From contig OX442315.1 of NCBI GenBank assembly GCA_949358305.1, positions 36,606,427 through 36,670,426 of the forward strand: a DNA stretch of 64,000 nt, written 5' to 3'. The position numbers were made by a program, and so were the translations under genes. This stretch comes from Strigamia acuminata (lineage: Eukaryota; Arthropoda; Chilopoda; Geophilomorpha; Linotaeniidae). How positions within the stretch are numbered: the stretch's first letter is position 1; every line of letters begins with the position of its first letter. This document shows positions 26,229-43,300 of the stretch, one piece after another. The notes below the pieces were generated by a model, which made no database searches, was not told the DNA's origin, and saw only the letters and a program-made list of their open reading frames with translations.

Positions 26229-28916
26229 TTTGAGAAATGACACGCGTAACAAATCTAATAAATAAAAAAGACAGACCACGACGGCACGACAAGACAAGCA
26301 GGTAGAGTGGCTTGGCTTGCCGCGGCTTGCCGTTGCTTCAATCTTCTGTTTCAGTTTCGGTTTTGATAAAATATGAGACGACCATGTCACGGTCGACCGA
26401 CGTCAACAGACGATCAAAGGTGGGTGGTTACTGCGTATTGGGAGTAGCGGATGGCAACAGCGTGATCTGCGCCATGGAACGGCTAATGTTTCGAACAGAA
26501 TTGTTCATGCAGGCCACCGAGCCTTTCCTGAAACACACAAAGCGAATCTGAGAAAAACAAATCAAACTGACGAAAAAATTCAAAATTTTAACGGTGTATG
26601 GAGACTTTCATACTGTTGTAGCATTAGTTATTCCTGGTGTAATGGAAAAATGTTTACGCTGGAAGAATGACTCAGAGCACGCTGACATCATCCGGTTGTT
26701 GTATCCGGTGATCAAATCAGGTCAGTCTGACGGAGGTAAAACGTCAACGCTTATGATAAATAAATATTGGCGGCTAATCAATTAACTATCTTTCCGAACT
26801 ACCTTGGTCTATGTTTGAACTGAATGGAGTACTCGATAACTAACATAGAAGATGTGATGTGCTAAACCATTTTCGCTATTTTTTAATATTTTTAATCCCA
26901 AAAGTAAATTGATTGAAATGAAAATTACTTGAAAAAATTTCCCAATTTTGTTGTTTGAAAATTATTCAAATCAAATAAAAATCAAATCGAAGATCATCAC
27001 ATCATGGATTAAACTGAAATCTGGTTTTAGTGACACCGACCTTGGGCAGCATGGTAACGGAATGCTAGTTGATTGCTGTCGACACGACACACTAGCGAAT
27101 TCTACCTCTGTATAAAATAAACAGACAAAAGCATCAAACCTCTAGACTCCAGTCAAGGATTTCAACCACTTTGCCCTCCTTCTCCGTTGCAAATTTCTCA
27201 CATATCGAGTAAAACGGACGAACTAATCTTGACTATGGTCTACTCTTGGACTGGTATTAGTCCAGCAGCGGATGGAGCGAACACGAACGGGCCTTGAATT
27301 CATCAACAAACAAATGGCTTTCAGAAGCTGAATAGGACTCGGCGATATCTCGAAAAATTATTTTTGATTTGGAATTTCCTGCTCGAATTATGAGATGTTT
27401 AAAAGGGAAAAAAAATGTTAAAAATCGTTGATCGACTACCTCCGACACAAAAACATGAGAGCAAATGGAACAACTGATAGCCTTTTGTCGCTGATAGTTG
27501 CACAGGAAAATTGTTGTAGATTTCTTGTGTAAACCTCAATCTTTGCTGATTTAGAAAGGTCAGGAAGTTGATTTTGTTCATTTCTAAGATTTTATGCGAT
27601 CGTATGATAAAAAGAAGGAAAAAAACCACCATTAGTAATGAACGAGAAATCCTTACCCGACAGGGTGCACACCTGTTATGAAATCAATTATTTTAGCACC
27701 TGCGACTGATGTATTAAATTTGTGCAACACAAGAATTGTACTCTTAAAATATGTTATTCTTCTCTATCTTTTAAATAAATTTAGAAGTAGTGGGAAAACT
27801 ATTGAGTGGATTTCCAAAACCGTAATTTTCAACTGTGATATGAGTTTGTAAAAATCATTACATTATACCAAATTTTGCAGTTTTAATTGTAAAAGACCTG
27901 TATTTAACGATTATTAAAACACGTACGAGTATGTTAAAAAGAGCAGATTTATTTTTACAAAACGAGAAAGCACAACACTAAAATTAGTGCAAAAACAACT
28001 TTTTCCCATCTCGTCTTATTTCGTATGCCCGCTGAACAGATTTCACGTTCCATGGAATCTTAAGTCTTTCAGTCTGACAGTCAGCTAACAAATTTGAAAA
28101 TGTCGTAAAAGAATTTTATTTTAGTTGAAAATAGAAATAAAATTTCATCTTTAAGGAACCATTTTTCACTTTTACATACCTACGTAGTTTTCAGTACACT
28201 CTCAGTTATTATGAACAGATTCTCGTAGATTTTCATTATTACAGCTGTTAGCTGTAATACCCATAACAGAAGTGCCATCTTGAGGCGATAATAACAAACT
28301 GAGAATTATTAAATCTAAATACAAGTAGTCTAACTGCATGTTGTTGACGAAGTCAATTTTCTTCAGCAATTTTTCTTGTCAACATTTCGAGGTTCCTAGG
28401 TGTTGCAAAGCAAATTTAACACAAACTTTGAAATGCCAACCAATCGTTATAATTATGAATTTCATATCATTTTATTTTAACTGATCAGTTCCGTTTATCG
28501 ATCATGCTACAATAGATATAGATAGATATAATTATCTAGTTTTGGCAACTGGATAAGCAAGTTATAATCTAACTTTACTAGCTTATGATGGCATGCTAAC
28601 CATAATACATCTGGGTTTATTTATTCATTTCATTTACAACCAATTGATAATTAGGAATCGATACGAATTGATTTTCTGCACAACGGAGCTGGAATTCCCG
28701 AATGACCGACACCCAAGTCATCTCACACAAGGAAATTTCACGAACCTGCATCCCAGGATTTAAAACCCAAGGATTGTTACATCGCAACTCAACTAATAAT
28801 TTAATTAAGTAATGATATATTTGTTGTTTATTTTAAAATTCGAATCAAAATCCAATCGTAAGTACAGTATACGAGTATTCAATAAAAATACTTTATTGTC
28901 ATTTGAATTTTTGCCT
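26229..28916. other. 2.7-kb spacer upstream of MOV10
   Basis: The first 200 bases are less AT-rich and probably hold the MOV10 promoter and 5' UTR. A short plus-strand exon-like piece with an ATG at 26384 and a GTGGGT donor cannot be linked to anything. The remainder is AT-rich with no supported gene; a minus-strand AATAAA at about 28893 probably ends dihydropyrimidinase copy 2. Confidence 0.4.
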
Positions 28917-31375
<2,459 letters not shown>

Positions 31376-31579
31376 GCTTTACTAAGATTTAATCCTTTTC
31401 TTCTTGAAAAAAGTGTTTGAATAGAAATATATAAGTTACAGTGCTAATCTTATCAGCAATCAGGTGACATAACGAGTCAACAGTCATTTGATAAGAAATT
31501 TCTTCTTGAGCCCCAATTAAAATTTTCTCACACGTGATATCATTACATCATTTAAAATTAAACATGTAGTTACACAGTT

Positions 31580-31913
31580 AGGGGCTAACCATTAATTACG
31601 TAACGCTATTTTTTGGATTTTTAGACCACCCCTCCCCCCGTAACAAGGTCGTAACAAATCTAACCACACACCCCCCCCCCCAATTTTTATATACGGTATA
31701 TTAAATACAATTCAATACTTTTCAATTTTTTTTAAAAAATGACTATTTTTAAAATTTTATACATTTTAGTAAATTTTTGTACACTTACATTTTTGTTAAT
31801 AATTGTTAAAATGAATATGTTGACTTTAAATTTCGTATTCCCAAGGAACGAATAGAATAATAAATCATGAAGCAATTATTAAGAGGCGTTACGTAATTTA
31901 TGGACAGCCCCTT
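31580..31913. mobile_element. Second copy of the 'TAAATTACGTAAC' MITE family
   Basis: Left end GGGGCTAACCATTAATTACG and right end CGTTACGTAATTTATGGACA, with a C-rich block inside the left arm, correspond to the element at 3263-3525, but the left end carries more mismatches. Lies just upstream of dihydropyrimidinase copy 2. Confidence 0.6.
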
Positions 31914-33405
31914 ATCGGTGTTGGCAACAAGAAATTTTTTTCACAAAACTTTCTAAGATATTTTACTACAAAACTACCAATGTATGAAAAAGTGTACAAG
32001 AATTATTTACATTGGTGTCGCTTTTTATATGCAACACCAGGTATTTTTTTTCATAATACTTGGTTTTTAACAGAAACTTAGTCCTTTGAATGTAAACACT
32101 TTCTGCAGACATAAAATGATCAAAGACTTGCAGAAAAAGCTGTTATCTGACATCAGCTGATAAAGCACAGTTTCTAATTTTATATATATAACTGGATCAA
32201 ACTGCAAGTTAAAAACCAAAGACTAACCTCATTTTCAACAAAAAATATCAACAAAACAAACATGAACTAAATCTGTTGTAGAGGAGTTTTGGCCCTAAAA
32301 GTATTTTTTTGCACCCTATGGATCTCCAATTCATGTCATGACATCCTACAAATGTCTAACTGTTGATGTGCAATTCTTGATGGTTTTTGGATGTCTGTTT
32401 GATGATGTTATTTGGAGTTGGATGTGGATGTCATCTGGGTGCCCTATTTCATTATAAATCTCGAAAGAAACCAAATAAAAACAAATATAATATTAACTCT
32501 TGAACCACATACTTAACTCCTTACTTAAATTTCATCTCCAAAGCTCAAATGTCTTCAGGAAGAAGCTTAATGTTCTAGAAAGAAAAATAAATGAATGAAT
32601 AAAAAAAGAATTAGAGATATCAAATTTTAAAATATATTAAATTACACAAACAAATACGTACGGTATTTTTTCACATCCTTAAATGATAAGAAAAAAATTT
32701 TTAGAAATTAAATCTGCTCATTTTGCTGGAATCCACATTCAAAAATGATAAATAAAAATAACTCGTTTTGATATTTCATTGTCATTTGTTTATTCCAATA
32801 TAAAACTATATGAAAATTTGTATGTGCATGCGTGAAATTAATTACAGGCTTTTAGAAGAATTGTTGTGAAATAAAATTTTAAATTACAATATAAGACTGG
32901 ACCAAATGCTTAAATTACATTTTTGTAAATATACTTGGTGTATATAAAAATATTGAAAACCTTGATACAAGTCCAATAGCTAAGCTATACCTATTGCCAT
33001 CTATTGTCAAATTTAATTTATCCTATTTTCAAAAAATAAAATATACAGTTATACACATGAAATAGGATATACATACCGGTTTATATATTTTTTAAACTAA
33101 ACGAAGAAAAATCATGTTTGTTTTCTAAAATTCCAAACTAAGTATTGAAAATAAGAAATCAAAAAATTTTGATTGTCATACTTGACTAACATGTAAACAA
33201 AATTCAGGTTTGCATCAATATTTTAGGCCTAAATTACATTTAGCAATAATTGTCATTTCGTCAATTCATCAGATGGATAGCTTTCTTAAGCTTTAGTTAT
33301 TTAGAAATCCATCACTAAAACAAAATCAACAAATATTTGGTAACTGTCAAACACTTTTCATTTATTATGCCAATTAATTAACAGCGGCACAATTCACGTC
33401 ATGAG
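31914..33405. other. AT-rich spacer
   Basis: No exon, repeat or element that I can support. It separates the 5' end of dihydropyrimidinase copy 2 from the 3' end of the lipid phosphatase gene; both are on the minus strand. Confidence 0.4.
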
Positions 33406-36400
33406 TCATAAATGATTTGATTCCAACGTTTTGTTTCCAGCACCACCGTCTTTATTATCGGAAGAAGACGACCCAATGAGTCTACGGGTAGAAATCCGCT
33501 TTTCTGGTTGCGGGTCTTCTATTGGGGTTGTTATTGTGGTGCTGCTTGTCTGGCAAAACCAGTTGCTCAACGTGCCCACCTAAAATATTTAAATCACATT
33601 TAGTTTCCTACAAGCTATTAAACGAAGAATGGCAAACAAAGGGCCCACAAATAAGACAATCACCGACTGAAGTAATTCTTAAAACATCAAAGTTTAGTGA
33701 GACTGAGGAGGAATTTTCTTTACTCATACAATCAAATTAAAATTTGTGATTTCGAATAAAAACCAAATATAGTTGAATACGGTTCAAAAATACATTGAAA
33801 TTATATTGCAATGTATTGCAATATGTGTTTATAAAGTGCATTCTTTTCCGTTTTTATCAATTTTTTATTTTAGCGGTATTAGGCCTAATATCGATTGTCC
33901 CAGATCTCAGTTCATCAATTTGTAGTATTACATATAAAAATAGCTTCAGACAATAAATAGTCATATTTGTGAAGCCCCGTGGTGTTTATTTACAGTAGCA
34001 ACTGCAAATATAATTCCTATAAAACCACCAGCGACAACATCCCACCAGTGATGGCGATGATCAGAAACACGTGATGCACTGCAGTACAGTGACCAGGATA
34101 ACAACATGAGATAAAGCCAGGGACAGACAAGCCTCGACACTAATGAACGACCCCTGATATGGACGTATAACTATAAATAAATAACCATAAAGTAAAAAAT
34201 AAAAACATCAAATTGTTGGCATCAATATTTACCATGATGAAGACACTGGAATAAAAGGCTGAGATGGCATGAGATGAAGGAAATGATTTCAATGAGTCGT
34301 TGATGGCACTTTTGGATGATTCTGAATTCGTACACGAGTAGTTGGTAACAAACCTAAAATAATTCGTTAAGAAACTTAATATGTGAAATAAACAGTGACG
34401 CTTTATGATATGCGAGGACCCTGGGCATTAAAAATGCTGCTGAAAGTAACTCAAAAGTTTCCATGTCCTGTGGATTTGGTGTTTTTATCATTTCAATAAA
34501 CTAACTAATCGTGATTCACAATTATGTATTTAATCACGTTTTAGAAGTGCATACATCGCCTGAAAGCAGCATGGCGATTGAAAAGTTTGACCCCTAGATA
34601 TTTTCGTGGCAGCCATTTTGAATTTGGTTGCTAAAACCAAAACTCGATATAAAGCACTTAAAAAACAGCACGGGTTTCGTTTTAGTGAGTTTTGGTGATA
34701 GTTTTTGGCTGTTCTGTGCGTTCGTTCACGCTGAAACCCTGTTTATACAGCGAAGGAGTTCGAAGTTTCAATAACTTTTTATTTATTAAATTATTTTTCA
34801 TTTATCTTTAGCTATTTTGTAAAGAAGACTTGGGCGATTCACCACAGAAAAATCCACGATCGAACAGCGGAAACAAATTCTGAAGTTTTACTAACAAACC
34901 CGAGGATCAATAAATCCGACCCAACGAGCATATTGTCGCCATTTTGGTGTGAAAGTTTCTCCGAATGATTGTTGGTCGTTGGTCAGAATTATTGATCCTC
35001 GGGATTGTTAGTAACATTTCGCAATTTGTATTCGCCGTTCGGTCATGAATTTTTCCACGAAACAAAACAGACAAAGAAAAATGAAAACAAAAAATCAATT
35101 CGATAAAAATTATTAAAACTTCAGACCCCTTCGTGACTTTGAAACTTTGAATGAATGGGGTTCCCTTGGCGAGTGCTCAGTGGTAGTGTGCCCCTGAATA
35201 AATACTTACTCGTTGCTACAATGAGTGACATTTGGTTTGCAGGTTGCCAGGAAATGTGGCCGATGTTCAGCGGTAACATTTTTCAACACTTCGGCGAGAA
35301 AAAGAACAAAAAATTTGCCCAACAGAAAATCAAGCAAAACTTTTCCAATATTCTTGAGGCATGGTTTCAACCCATTTGCAGGTGCTAAAACACAGCTGCT
35401 TCCACTGTTTCTGTACTTCTCAATTAATATAGCCTAAAAAAAATAATTTAAATTAATAAAAAAATTTAATTGAAAAAAAAATGATAGATTACTTACCGCT
35501 AATAAAGGAACTCCTAGGTTGATTATAAGTAATAATGAAACAGGTATAGTGTCTCCAGTAAAGGGCAGTTTTATGCTTTGGTCATTGCAGAAAAAGCCAC
35601 TCTTTTTGGGAACGACGATTTGGAATTGCGAAATTGCTATAAAGACGATAACTGCAAGATAAAAGAAAAAGCATTCATGAATGAATAGTAAGCTTTATTA
35701 ATCCTTATGAATGGCCAATGGACTATTTATTAGGATTTTGTCAACCAGATCATAGGTGAATTTTTTTCCACCATCATTTCACTTACAATGGATTGTCTGT
35801 GATCTTAACAAGTGGCCAATTGATTTAAAAGCTGGCAAGATTCCCATTTAACTTCCCCTTCACCACAAAAACAAACATTGTGCAATCAAATTATCATTCC
35901 ATTTTGCATGTTCTGGTTTGTGTGACCATAAATTAGAGTTTACTTCAAGCAGTTTTATATTTTATAAGTTTTCTGACCCTACTTTTCTGCACATCAGTAC
36001 CCGCCCTTATGGGACTAAACTATACAGTAGGCCTAATATTATTATTATAATTTTGAATTTGAACGCACTTAATAAGACACAGGTACGTTCAATTTGTAAA
36101 AGGAAAGACAAATCTTTCCTTTTCTTCCTTTTGGACACTGGAAATGATGCAAAAACACGTCTTCGATTCTAAAAGGAAATGGGCAATCGGGTCTTGTCCA
36201 AAACGAATATTTTGCATGTTTCAACTACCAATATGATGCATACGCAATTACGCATGCGCAGATTGTGTCACTACCCAAAAGAAAAATTCAAAAGGAAGAA
36301 GTGTGACCAGATTGATTTCTTTCGCAAAAGCATAATATAGTATTATGGCAAAAGTACCTTTTGGAAGACGTATTTTACGTCAATTCCGGTGTCCAAAAGG

Positions 36401-39400
36401 AAGAAAAAGAAAGATTTGTCATTCCTTTCGCAAATTGAACGCACCTATTGATAAGTACAACACATGTAAACAGTGGGCTAACTCGGGACCAATGGGACCC
36501 TGGGCCAGCCAATCCTAAAGGGCCCCTGGTGCAGTACAAAATGCATTTTCTCAGATAAAAATGCATGTTTCGTCCATTTTTTTCTCTGAAAATGCATTTT
36601 TTCTCTGAAAATGCATGTTTTTTTTCTGAAAATGCCTTTTTTTCTCTGAAAATGCATTTTTTTCTCTGAAAATGCCTTTTTTTCTCTGAAAATGCCTTTT
36701 TTTCTCTGAAAATGCCTTTTTTTCTCTGAAAATGCCTTTTTTTCTCTGAAAATGCCTTTTTTTCTCTGAAAATGCCTTTTTTTCTCTGAAAATGCCTTTT
36801 TTTCTCTGAAAATGCCTTTTTTTCTCTGAAAATGCCTTTTTTTCTCTGAAAATGCCTTTTTTTCTCTGAAAATGCATTTTTTTCTCTGAAAATGCCTTTT
36901 TTTCTCTGAAAATGCATTTTTTTCTCTGAAAATGCCTTTTTTTCTCTGAAAATGCCTTTTTTTCTCTGAAAATGCCTTTTTTTCTCTGAAAATGCATTTT
37001 TTTTCTAAAAATGCATTTTTTTCCCCTCTGGAAATGTTTTTAAAATGCCATTTCTGAATATTCATGGGTCCCTCAGTCACGTTGTGTAGAATAATAACTT
37101 GAAGCAAATGCATTTGACTCAAGTTGTGTTAGCAAGACTCAACTGCAAATGTCCTAATTAAATCCCCTGGGTCCCATGTTCATAAAACTAAATAAATGAC
37201 ATTGAATTGTCATCAGGAAATGGGTTCACCTCATTCAAATAGACACGGGGGGAGGAACCTGTAATCATCACCAATCAAAGTACAGCAACATTTAATCAAT
37301 CCATGATCTAGCTTCCACGACTACAATATAATGTACAATAAATAAGAGTATTCAATACACTTTCTTCTGTCCTGAAAGAACCTTGAAATCCTATTGTTGT
37401 GCAATAATAAAGAGGCCATTTATGTTGAACAAAGCAGGAACTAGCAGGCTGTACATACTTTATCAAAAGAGCAAATTGGAAAATAACAGGAAGAGAGTTT
37501 TACATATCCAAATTTTAGAAAACAAGTCACATTCACACTGTAGCAAATTTGTGCAGTTTTTTTTAAGCAGGAAGTGATGCAATATTGTTGAATGCAAAGT
37601 GAAAAAAAAAATTGATTTTCATAAAAGCAAACTATGTTTTGTCTTTAGTCCCGTTTCAGGGTTCACCATTTCTGACATTCAATGGTAAATCGCACCAATC
37701 AAAAGAGTATTTTTGTTTTGAAATGAGTCCAGAAGTGAATTCCAGGATGTTAACGCAGCAACTTCAATCAACACTTCTATAATTACAATCAACATTATGC
37801 AATAATAAAGTGTTGGATTGGATTACTAAACTGGAAAACCAAAACAATTGTTTTAACAGTTTGCGGTTCCAGGAAATGCAACTAACACCGGGCGCGTTCA
37901 AAAACCTCTCGTCTAAATTTTTGTCTCGCACTAATTTTTAGACAAAATGTTTTGTTTCTGAAAGCAATCGTTTATTTGGGAAATAAATTGCCAAACTTGA
38001 TCAAGTTCTAGGTCATATTCCCCCTGCAAGTCTCATACGGGTATTTTTTCCAAAATTTTGCTTCCCTCGCTTTTTTCTATCGTTTCCAGCCCAAATAATA
38101 ACCATAGTGATGATCATTACTGTTGTTTACTCTAAACAAACAATAACTGCTACAAAATTATACTTACGATCGAGATGGTTGCGACCGATCTAACGTAAAT
38201 CCAAGATGGCTGCCAACGAGACCCGATTTAAATGAATAAATCGTTACATGGAGATTTAAACGACCTGTTTAGGTCGTTTATTTTCAGCCCGTTCAAACCC
38301 ATTTATACAAGATTTTAAACGAGAATCTCGTTTAAAAGTTCGTTTAAACGCGTTTAAACGACCGCTTATGAGTTATTGAATGCGTCTACTGGTTTATATT
38401 GGCTCAGAAAGAGCCAAAAGGAGATGACCTCCTTTGTCTGTGTTGATCAGGTCAATAATTTGTAACAGCTCATTTCGCACTTAAAGTAAATTAGAATTTC
38501 AAATCACAGTTGGTTCATTTTTCCAGAGCGAAAGCGATAGCGAAACAAAAACATCCCTGCATTTGAAAAGTTATTTAGAAGCGACTAATCGAAATATTGA
38601 ATTGCTTAATCATTAATTAATATTACTTAATTAGTTCACAGTTTGTTTGAAATAAAGAGGAAAAATGTAATCTTTCCGTTGCCATACATTGCAAATATGC
38701 AGACGGAATAGAGTGACCAGACGTCCTGATTAAGCTCGCGATCAAGTTCAGTTTAAAAGCGATCGGATTAGTTTTGGTTCTGTTTTGATTTGGGAAAATG
38801 CCATCTGAATAAAAATCATTAGTGGATCTGCGATGCGAAGAGGAAACATTTAATTTTTTGCACCAATTTTGGACCAATTTCATATTTATTCAGCACAAAC
38901 ATCCATTAATTTGTGTCTTTTTGTGTGTGAAAATTGAACCAAAATTGCCACCCTATGAATTGAAATTAATATTATTTCAGTTCAGTTTCAGTTTGCATAT
39001 TAACACCCCATTTGTAGTGATGCAAATATGAGGAAAAAAAGTGAGTCTCAGATTCAGACAAATACGGTCATTCTGTCACTCAAATTACATCTGAATTATG
39101 CGAACCTGTCATTCAACCGATGGCTACTGTGCTGGACGCTGGCCAATAGAAACAAAAACAAAATTTTACCATATTGAAAAAAATTCGCCATAGTCAACAT
39201 TCTGCTAATGACCAGGGCCCAGATTGAAAAATTATCAACAATAATTGTCTAGCCAGATTGACATGTCATTTTATCATTTTATTAGCTGCATTCAAAAAGT
39301 CAGTTTAAAATTCAGTCAAGCATGTTTTGCTGTTTAAATCTTGTGCGCATGCCCATTTCCCACTGCGAATCAGCCGCCATTTTTTAAGTTAGGTCGAGTT

Positions 39401-40305
39401 CGAGACAAATAAAAAGGTCGTTTAAAAATGTTGTTGAGTCTACGAGTTTTTAGAAGATGGAAACTTTTTCTCTCCAGTTTTCTATCTCCGTGCGGGTCTC
39501 GGGAACCCTCGAGAAAAAGTTATTAGCGGTCCCACCAAAAAAACATTTTTGGTGACAAATCATCAAATTTTCTTTGAAATTTCAGAGTGCGGGAGCGGGG
39601 CCATATTTCAGTCGATCAGTTTACCAGAATTAAAATTAAGATATAAAAAAAAGAAATTTTACGAATTTGATACCACGGGATCTCCCCAAAAAAGCACCAT
39701 AAAGGACCACTGATTAATACTAGTTGGAAAAATCTATTTTCTATATCAATAATCAACACTTATTTATCATAAAACGATAAAATCCTTATCTAAAATCTAC
39801 CTTGATAGTTTAACACCTCAAAATACCTAAAACATGATTGTTTTAGCTTGAAATAAAATGAATAAAACAAATGCATCGAATTTGTTTCTACTGTACATTC
39901 AAATTCAAACAAGCATTTATTCATTTACATTTTAAGCCTAGATTGAGTTAAACACTTAATTCATGTGTAAGTATATACTCGTAGGTTTAATCGGATGTGT
40001 TGGGACTAGAGTTTACTTACTTAGATACAATCTGGTGTTAGCAAACAACTGCCAAATCCACCTGTTGTTGGAAAACCAGACATGTTGGGAATGTTCAGAA
40101 TGCATGCTGCAGTTTGCTTTACTGTCACATGTTTAGTCTCAAACCAGACGCGTTAAAACAATACGGAGGAAATCAGATTAGGTTTAGGTAACATCTGCAG
40201 CACACCACATGTACCGTTAATTACAAATAACCTTTCAACTCGGAAACAAATAAATAAATTATTTTTTTTTTTTTTTTTTTTTTTTTTAGATTTTCCAAAA
40301 ATTCC

Positions 40306-40350
<45 letters not shown>

Positions 40351-43300
40351 AAACTGTTGGTTACCATTTTGCATTTCCGTATACTGTGTTACTGTACACA
40401 GTGAATTCGATTTTCCGTTAAAATATAAGATTTGACGAAACTGCTCATGATCAGTTGCTAATCAAACGGTTATTTTTAATTTCAACAACCATTTTCACGA
40501 GCTGATGCTGTTTTTAAATCCAGAAATAGACAACTCACAACTCAAGCATCTAGAAGTGGTAATTGTGTTCATTTTAGACGCCGGAGCATTGAGCATCAAT
40601 TTCCATTACTCAATTTCCGGACATGTATGGTAAGCTTAGCTATAGTTTTGGTTTTTCTATGACCAGAATGGACACATCAAAAACTGCAAAAACAGCCAAA
40701 AAAATAACTGGAGTGGTTTTTTGAGGTGGTTTCTGACTAAACTCTATTCCAAAAAGTAATTGAAATACTCCCATTGGTTGGTTGGTGCTCTAGTTCAGTT
40801 GTGTATTGAATATGATGCTGTTTTCAGATTCCAGTAGACTTGTGCGAAGATTTTCAATGCATTTATACTGGTGTTATAAATCTCCCAACCAATGGGAGTA
40901 TTTCAATTACTTTTTGGAATAGAGTTTAGATATGGTTTTTAGTCAAATTCAAAATGGCTGCCTCACGAGTTAGATCGGGATTCGAACTTCCAATTTTTAT
41001 AATACTTCGAGAATATCGAGATGAAGCGTCGTCCATCGCCAAAAGTGTGAGTAAAAGCAAAAGTGAAGTCGTATCGTTTGTTCGCCAGGTGTTCATTTGT
41101 TCACCGTTTATTTTTTCGACATTTTGAAAAAAGTTCGTTGTTTTGACACGAAAGTCGGCCATTTTAGCATGAAAATGAACGTTTTAAGCCCAAAAATCAA
41201 TTTTTAAGCCTAAAAATCGTTGTTTTTAGCTTAGGTATCGAAACAAATGGGTCATAATTGCGTTCATTCCGTAAAAATGATAGAATTTTAATTAGCATTT
41301 TCTCGAAAAACCTATAAAAACAAAACTAAAGATATACAAAAATAAAACAATCCCACCAACATTCCTCTTTATTAGTCTTCAGTTTTGCTGCTTACAGAAG
41401 CAAGAAAAACCACATACACAAAACTCCGATTTCACTTAGTGAGTTTCTTGCACGAGAGCTTTGCTTAATCTTTAGTAATCAAGTAGCAGTAAGTCATTTA
41501 ATGAATGAAATGGCTTGTTTGACTCAACCAGAACGTTGTTTTAACTCATATTTCAAATCCAGGCCAACTTTCCACTTTTTAAAACAACCATTCAGGCCTA
41601 AAAACCAACTCCAAACAATATTCCAATTAGCAACCGACCTTTAACAGCCCCAGTGTCAATTAACACACCCCTGCTGAGAGCTAATGACCACTTGTCCCCA
41701 ATACCCACCTAGCTTCAAACAATAGCCGCCTGCTGTCCAAGTTCAACCATGCTTCACAATCTTAACAACAAAAAACCAACAAACTCATGCATTGTTTCAC
41801 ATATTTGCAATTAATTGGGATGGACTAATCGGCAGCTGTCAATCGTCAGCTGTCAGCTGGCAGCTGGCAGCTGGCAGCTGACGAATCGGATTAGCGAGAT
41901 AATTCTCTAAAAACGCCAAAACTAATCGGCAGCTGTCAGCTGTCAATCGTCAGCTGCTGCCGATTTTTGGCTCCGATTTTTGACCGGCAGCTGCGCCGGT
42001 TTTTGGACGACAGCTGCCGCCGATTTTTGGCGTACAGCTGACGATTTTTGACCGGCAGCTGCGCCGATTTTTGGCGGACTAATGCGCCGATTTTTGACCG
42101 TCAGCTACGCTGGTTTTAGACCGGCAGCTGCGCTGGTTTTTGACCGTCAGCTGACGATTTTTGTAAATTGTAGGAATAAATTTATTATATCATGTGTTTT
42201 CGTGTCATATCAGTTTAATTCGTTTTATTTCGTATCATATCAGTTTAATTTATTTTATCTCGTATTTAAATCATTTTTTTCTTCTAATTTTATCTCGTGT
42301 TAAATCAATTTAAATCATTTTTTTTTCTACTTTTTTTTCAATTTTTCCATTATATTTTCATTATAAAATTTATTCTCTCGGTCAAAAACCAGCGCAGCTG
42401 TCGGCCAAAAATCGGCGCATTAGTCCGCCAAAAATCGTGGCAGCTGCTGGCCAAAAACCAGCGCAGCTGCCGGTCTAAAACCGGCGCAGCTGCCGGTCTA
42501 AAACCGGCGCAGCTGCCGGTCTAAAACCGGCACAGCTGACGGTCAAAAATCGTCGCAGCTGCCCGTCTAAAACCGGCGCAGTTGCCGGTCAAAAACCAGC
42601 GCAGCTGACGGTCGAAAATCGGCAGCTGTCGGGCAAAAATCGGCGCATTAGTCCGCCAAAAATCGGCGCATTAGTCCGCCAAAAATCGGCGCAGCTGCCG
42701 GTCAAAAATCGGCGGCAGCTGTCGTCCAAAAACCGGCGCAGCTGCCGGTCAAAAATCGGAGCCAAAAATCGGCGGTAGCTGACGATTGACAGCTGACAGC
42801 TGCCGATTAGTTTTGGCGTTTTTAGGGGATTATCTCGCTAATCCGATTCGTCAGCTGCCAGCTGCCAGCTGACGATTGACAGCTGCCGATTAGTCCATCC
42901 CCAATTAATTATCCAAACGAGTAAATCTTCACTCTGATTTTTAAAAAATTGGCAAAAATAAATTTAAAAAATAAAACAATTGAATATTAACCTCTAATTA
43001 AATACAAGCTTCAATTACAGGCAAAATAAGCTTGAATGAAACCATTTTCCATGCCGGATTCCCCAAAACTCAAATACGGAAATTAGGCTTATAATTTGAC
43101 AGTCCAATTTCCATGGCGACACGACGTCATAAATTATCCCTCCCATGATCTTTTTCACCATTTAAAAAATGTATATAAAAAAAAACAAATAACTTAAAAA
43201 CCTGTTAGAATTCACAATATTTTCAGCGAATTTCTTCTTCTTTTGAACAAAACACGCTTGATTTTCACCGCAATTTCCACCCCAACTAAGCACCCTAACC

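Noticed and set aside
26384-26785. Plus-strand gene starting at 26384
   Set aside because: One short exon-like piece with a possible donor, but no acceptor, second exon or family match.
36375-37122. Three long overlapping minus-strand frames of up to 214 codons
   Set aside because: They come from the 20-base minisatellite, which has no stop in any frame on that strand; repetitive peptide, no splice or family signal.
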